A DNA stretch of 64,000 bases from Bradyrhizobium frederickii (GTDB lineage: Bacteria > Pseudomonadota > Alphaproteobacteria > Rhizobiales > Xanthobacteraceae). Where the stretch lies: contig NZ_SPQS01000006.1 of the NCBI RefSeq assembly GCF_004570865.1, positions 124,001 to 188,000 of the forward strand, read 5' to 3'. Position 1 is the stretch's first letter. The number at the start of each line of letters is the position of its first letter. The translations under genes were made by a program, and so were the position numbers. Shown one piece after another: positions 60,907 through 64,000 of this stretch. The notes beneath the pieces were generated by a model. That model was not told the origin of the DNA. It saw nothing but the letters and a program-made list of their open reading frames with translations, and made no database searches.

Positions 60907-62397
60907 ATGGTCGACAAGCAACGCGTCATTCCGCTGATCGTCGCCACTGCTCTCTTCATGGAGAACATGGATTCGACGGTCATCGCCACCTCGCTGCCGG
61001 CGATCGCGGCCGACATCGGCACCAGTCCGCTGACGCTCAAGCTCGCGATCACCTCCTATCTGCTGTCGCTGGCGGTATTCATTCCGGCGAGCGGCTGGAC
61101 CGCCGACCGGTTCGGTGCGCGGATGGTGTTCGCGATCGCCGTCGGGGTGTTCATGGTGGGCTCGGTCGGCTGCGCGCTCTCGACCTCGGTCACCGATTTC
61201 GTGTTCGCGCGCATCCTGCAAGGCATGGGCGGCGCGATGATGACGCCGGTCGGGCGCCTCGTGCTGCTGCGCTCGGTCGACAAGAGCGCATTGGTCAACG
61301 CCATGGCCTGGGTGACGGTCCCAGCCCTGATAGGTCCCGTGATCGGCCCGCCGCTCGGCGGTTTCATCACGACCTACGCGTCCTGGCACTGGATCTTCCT
61401 AATCAACATCCCGATCGGGCTGCTCGGCATCTTCATGGCGCTGCGCTTCATCGATCCCATCAAGAGCGAGACCCAGGAGCCGTTCGATCTCTATGGCATG
61501 GTGCTCGCGGGAATCGGGCTTGCCGGGATCGCGTTTGGGCTCTCGGTGGCCGGGCTCAACCTGCTGCCCTGGAGCACGGTGGCCGCGCTGGTCGTGGGCG
61601 GTACGATCTCGATGACACTCTACATCATCCATGCCCGGCGCACGGGATCGCCGGTGCTGGATTTCTCGCTGCTGAAGCTGCCGACCCTGCGCGCGGCCGT
61701 GATCGGCGGCTTCCTGTTCCGCCTCGGCATCGGCGCGCTGCCGTTCCTGCTGCCGCTCCTGATGCAGATCGGCTTCGGGCTGACGCCGTTCCATTCCGGC
61801 CTCGTCACCTTCGCCTCCTCGCTCGGGGCCATGGGCATGAAGACGCTGGCCGCGCGCATCATCCGCACCTTCGGCTTCCGCAATCTGATGACGGTGAACG
61901 CGATCGTCAGCGCGTTCTTCCTCGGCGTCTGCGCGCTGTTCACGGTGTCGACGCCGCTGCTGATCATCATGGTCATCCTGGTGGTCGGCGGCTTCTTCCG
62001 CTCGCTGGAGTTCACCGCGATCAACACGGTCGCCTATGCCGACGTCGAGACCGCGCAGATGAGCCGCGCCACCACGCTGGTCAGCGTCAACCAGCAGCTG
62101 GCGATCTCGGCCGGCGTCGCCGTCGGCGCGGCTTGCGTCGAGACCACGATGTGGTTCAGCCATGTCAGCGAGATTGACGCCACCGTCTTTGCGCCGGCCT
62201 TCGTCGTGGTCGCGCTGACCTCGGCGGCGTCGAGCTGGTTCTTCTGGCAGATGCCGGCGGATGCCGGTCACGAGATCTCCGGCCGCAAGGCCGTGGAGAT
62301 CGCGAGCCGCAAGGGCGCCGGCAAGGGCGCGGAGAAGGCGGCCGTCAAGGCGGCCAGCGAAGACACGCAGGACGTGCGGGATCAACGGCTGGGGTGA
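60907..62397 (+). CDS. DHA2-family drug:proton antiporter (EmrB/QacA-like MFS)
   Basis: A 496-residue multidrug-efflux type MFS with 12-14 helices. DHA2 signatures: MENMDSTVIATSLPAIA in helix 1, WTADRFGAR loop, G-x3-GPxxGG in helix 5 (GPVIGPPLGG). The C-terminal 45 residues are a Lys/Ala-rich tail unusual for the family. No adjacent membrane-fusion gene. No clear ribosome-binding site before ATG 60907. Confidence 0.87.
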   Translation: MVDKQRVIPLIVATALFMENMDSTVIATSLPAIAADIGTSPLTLKLAITSYLLSLAVFIPASGWTADRFGARMVFAIAVGVFMVGSVGCALSTSVTDFVFARILQGMGGAMMTPVGRLVLLRSVDKSALVNAMAWVTVPALIGPVIGPPLGGFITTYASWHWIFLINIPIGLLGIFMALRFIDPIKSETQEPFDLYGMVLAGIGLAGIAFGLSVAGLNLLPWSTVAALVVGGTISMTLYIIHARRTGSPVLDFSLLKLPTLRAAVIGGFLFRLGIGALPFLLPLLMQIGFGLTPFHSGLVTFASSLGAMGMKTLAARIIRTFGFRNLMTVNAIVSAFFLGVCALFTVSTPLLIIMVILVVGGFFRSLEFTAINTVAYADVETAQMSRATTLVSVNQQLAISAGVAVGAACVETTMWFSHVSEIDATVFAPAFVVVALTSAASSWFFWQMPADAGHEISGRKAVEIASRKGAGKGAEKAAVKAASEDTQDVRDQRLG

Positions 62398-62404
62398 GCC
62401 CCCT

Positions 62405-62534
62405 CCGTCATTCCGGGGCGATGCGCAGCATCGAACCCGGAATCCATCGCGCCGCAAGAATGCTGGGAGACATGGATTCTCAGGTGCGCAATTGCGCACC
62501 ATAGCTCGCCTCTTCGAGGCGCCCCGGAATGACA
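62405..62534. repeat. Copy of the CCGTCATTCCGGGG repeat family
   Basis: CCGTCATTCCGGGGCG near 62405 and CGCCCCGGAATGAC near 62520 bound a 130-bp element with inner GGAATCCATCG and CATGGATTC arms. Same family as 43902-44006. Between the exporter and rlmE; non-coding. Confidence 0.7.
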
Positions 62535-62544
62535 GAGTATGCGG

Positions 62545-63231
62545 CTAGGCCTTCACCTCGCCGCGAAACCCCGTGGCCAGCACGTAGCGTTCCGAGGAAT
62601 CCTGCCGGCTCGCGGCCGGCTTGACGTGGCGCACGCTCGCAAAGTCGCGCTTGAGTTGGGCGAGCAGGTCGGCGTCGGCCCCGCTCTGGAACGTTTTGGC
62701 CAGGAACGTGCCGCCGGGCTTGAGCACGTCGCAGGCAAACGCCGCGGCGGTCTCGACCAGGCCGACGATGCGGAGCTGGTCGGTCTTGCGGTGGCCGGTG
62801 GTATTGGCGGCCATGTCGGACATCACGACGTCGGCGCCGCCGCCCAGCATCGCGGTGAGCTTTTCGGGCGCGTCGTTGTCCATGAAGTCCAGCTGCGCGA
62901 AATCGACACCGGGAATCTCGGGCATCTCAAGCAGGTCGATCGCGACGACCTTGCCCTTGCCTTCCGTGGAGCCGACGCGCTTGGCTGCGATCTGGCTCCA
63001 GCCGCCGGGTGCCGCGCCGAGATCGACCACGGCCAGGCCGGGCTTCAAGAACCGGAACTTGTCGTCCATCTCCAGGAGTTTGAACGCGGCGCGCGAACGA
63101 TAGCCCGCGGCCTTGGCCTTGGCCACATAGGGATCGTTGAGCTGCCGCTCCAGCCACAGCTTCGACGACAATTTGCGCTTGCCGCCGGTCTTGACCTGGA
63201 CGTGCAAGCGGCCGGTGGTGTCCTTGGCCAT
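62545..63231 (-). CDS. rlmE: 23S rRNA 2'-O-methyltransferase (FtsJ/RrmJ family)
   Basis: A 228-residue enzyme that methylates U2552 of 23S rRNA (E. coli numbering) in late 50S assembly. SAM motif [11 protein letters not shown], catalytic K-D-K-E tetrad regions: [10 protein letters not shown] (Lys), D-M-A-A-N (Asp), LAKTFQSG (Lys), and the C-terminal Glu. AGGAG lies eight bases before the ATG, inside the end of the ppx gene; only one base separates the genes. Confidence 0.93.
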   Translation of the reverse strand: MAKDTTGRLHVQVKTGGKRKLSSKLWLERQLNDPYVAKAKAAGYRSRAAFKLLEMDDKFRFLKPGLAVVDLGAAPGGWSQIAAKRVGSTEGKGKVVAIDLLEMPEIPGVDFAQLDFMDNDAPEKLTAMLGGGADVVMSDMAANTTGHRKTDQLRIVGLVETAAAFACDVLKPGGTFLAKTFQSGADADLLAQLKRDFASVRHVKPAASRQDSSERYVLATGFRGEVKA

Positions 63232-63232
63232 C

Positions 63233-64000
63233 TCACCAGCTCCTGAGCGCGCCGTCCTCGCGCATCATCTCGACCAGCATGCCCTCGCGCAGGCCCCGGT
63301 CGGCGACGCGCAGGCGCGGCAGCGGAAAGGCGCGCCTGATCGCATCGAGGATGGCGCAGCCGGCCAGCACGAGATCGGCGCGCTCGACGCTGATGCAGCT
63401 GTTGGACGCGCGCTCCTCGTAGCTCATGCCGAGCAGCTTGTTGATGGTCGCGGTGATGTCGGAATCGTTCATCCAGATGCTGTCGATGCGGCGGCGGTCG
63501 TAGCGGGCGAGGTTGAGATGGATACCGGCGAGCGTCGTCACCGTGCCCGACGTGCCGAGCAGGTGCATGTCGGCGAGATCGCCGCCATGCTCCTCCGCGA
63601 ACGGCGCGACATGGTTCGCGACCTCCTGCTCCATCGCAGCGTAGATCTCCGGCGTCACGTCGCGTCCGCCGAACTGCTCGGCGAGCGTGACCACACCATA
63701 GGGGATCGACATCCAGGCCTTGATGCGCGGCTCCGGATTTTCCGCGTCGCGCTCGATCCGCACCAGCTCGGTCGAGCCGCCGCCGATGTCGAACAGGATC
63801 GCGCCGCGCCCCCTAGGGTCGACCAGCGGCGAGCAGCCGAGCACCGCGAGCGCGGCCTCGGTCTCGCGGTCGATCACCTCCAGCTCGATGCCGGTCTCGG
63901 CCGCCACGCGGCTGCGGAACCCCTCGGCGTTCGAGGCCGCGCGGCAGGCCTCGGTTGCGATCAGTCGCAGCCGGCGCGCCTTCCGCAAGTTGATCTTGTC
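63233..64000 (-). CDS. Exopolyphosphatase / Ppx-GppA family protein (5' part outside the window)
   Basis: The frame stays open to the window edge, so the N-terminus is missing; about 255 residues are visible. [23 protein letters not shown] (phosphate loop) and [10 protein letters not shown] are the family motifs. It hydrolyses polyphosphate or pppGpp. It precedes rlmE in a common rhizobial two-gene operon. Confidence 0.92.
   Translation of the reverse strand, partial: DKINLRKARRLRLIATEACRAASNAEGFRSRVAAETGIELEVIDRETEAALAVLGCSPLVDPRGRGAILFDIGGGSTELVRIERDAENPEPRIKAWMSIPYGVVTLAEQFGGRDVTPEIYAAMEQEVANHVAPFAEEHGGDLADMHLLGTSGTVTTLAGIHLNLARYDRRRIDSIWMNDSDITATINKLLGMSYEERASNSCISVERADLVLAGCAILDAIRRAFPLPRLRVADRGLREGMLVEMMREDGALRSW

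Overview
The window is GC-rich, densely coded chromosomal DNA from an alphaproteobacterium, most likely Bradyrhizobium or a close relative in the Rhizobiales. The basis is the gene content (many small paralogous rhizobial proteins, an HWE kinase, Lin0512 and DHCW-cupin families), CTTGAC/CTATAT-type promoters, and several families of palindromic intergenic repeats that I associate with Bradyrhizobium. No rRNA, ordinary colinear tRNA, CRISPR array, insertion sequence or phage gene was seen.

Layout. 0-6.3 kb: a secreted polysaccharide deacetylase, a flavoprotein/FMN-reductase pair and many small hypothetical genes, including a paralogous pair at 4898-5107 and 5770-5970. 6.5-10.4 kb: a signalling block with a Crp-type regulator coupled to a CheB-coiled-coil-PAS-HWE kinase, a truncated CheB-like remnant, a single-domain response regulator and a palindromic repeat. 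10.5-18.4 kb: stress and metabolic genes (SDR, zinc alcohol dehydrogenase, GH13 enzyme, CsbD, DUF305 membrane protein, cysteine hydrolase, GST). 18.4-22.9 kb: a Ro/RtcB RNA locus. 22.9-40.6 kb: accessory metabolism with many regulator/target pairs whose operators can be read directly (MarR-GNAT fusion, two LysR pairs, TetR, ArsR, VapBC), plus a lone HNH nuclease next to the 3' end of guaA. 40.6-47.5 kb: guaA, cspA, an RsmB-type methyltransferase and others. 47.6-54.4 kb: a LacI-controlled operon for uptake and deamination of an amino acid, probably a D- or N-acyl-amino acid. 54.4-57.6 kb: a Tat-exported caspase-like protein with a Tat-exported serine hydrolase. 57.8-64 kb: a CurA-like reductase, guaB, a DHA2 exporter, rlmE and a ppx/gppA gene cut by the window edge.

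The most interesting region is 19.58-22.89 kb. Three tandem tRNA-like RNAs (19588-19712, 19719-19881, 19895-20029) lie directly upstream of a TROVE/vWA (Ro60/Rsr-type) gene and an RtcB RNA ligase gene. Each RNA has a closing stem, a shared 5' motif (TGGTGAAGA-N3-CTGTTACTTCG), a shared 3' motif (ACAGC ... GTTCC), a canonical T arm, an acceptor-like stem closed by a loop and a D-like arm, in the order T arm - acceptor - D arm. This is a circularly permuted tRNA layout, as in YrlA-type bacterial Y RNAs. The middle unit keeps a 7-bp acceptor, an encoded CCA and a canonical D arm.

Starts were chosen by ribosome-binding site, overlap with the upstream stop codon and family N-termini, so several genes are called shorter than their maximal open frames.
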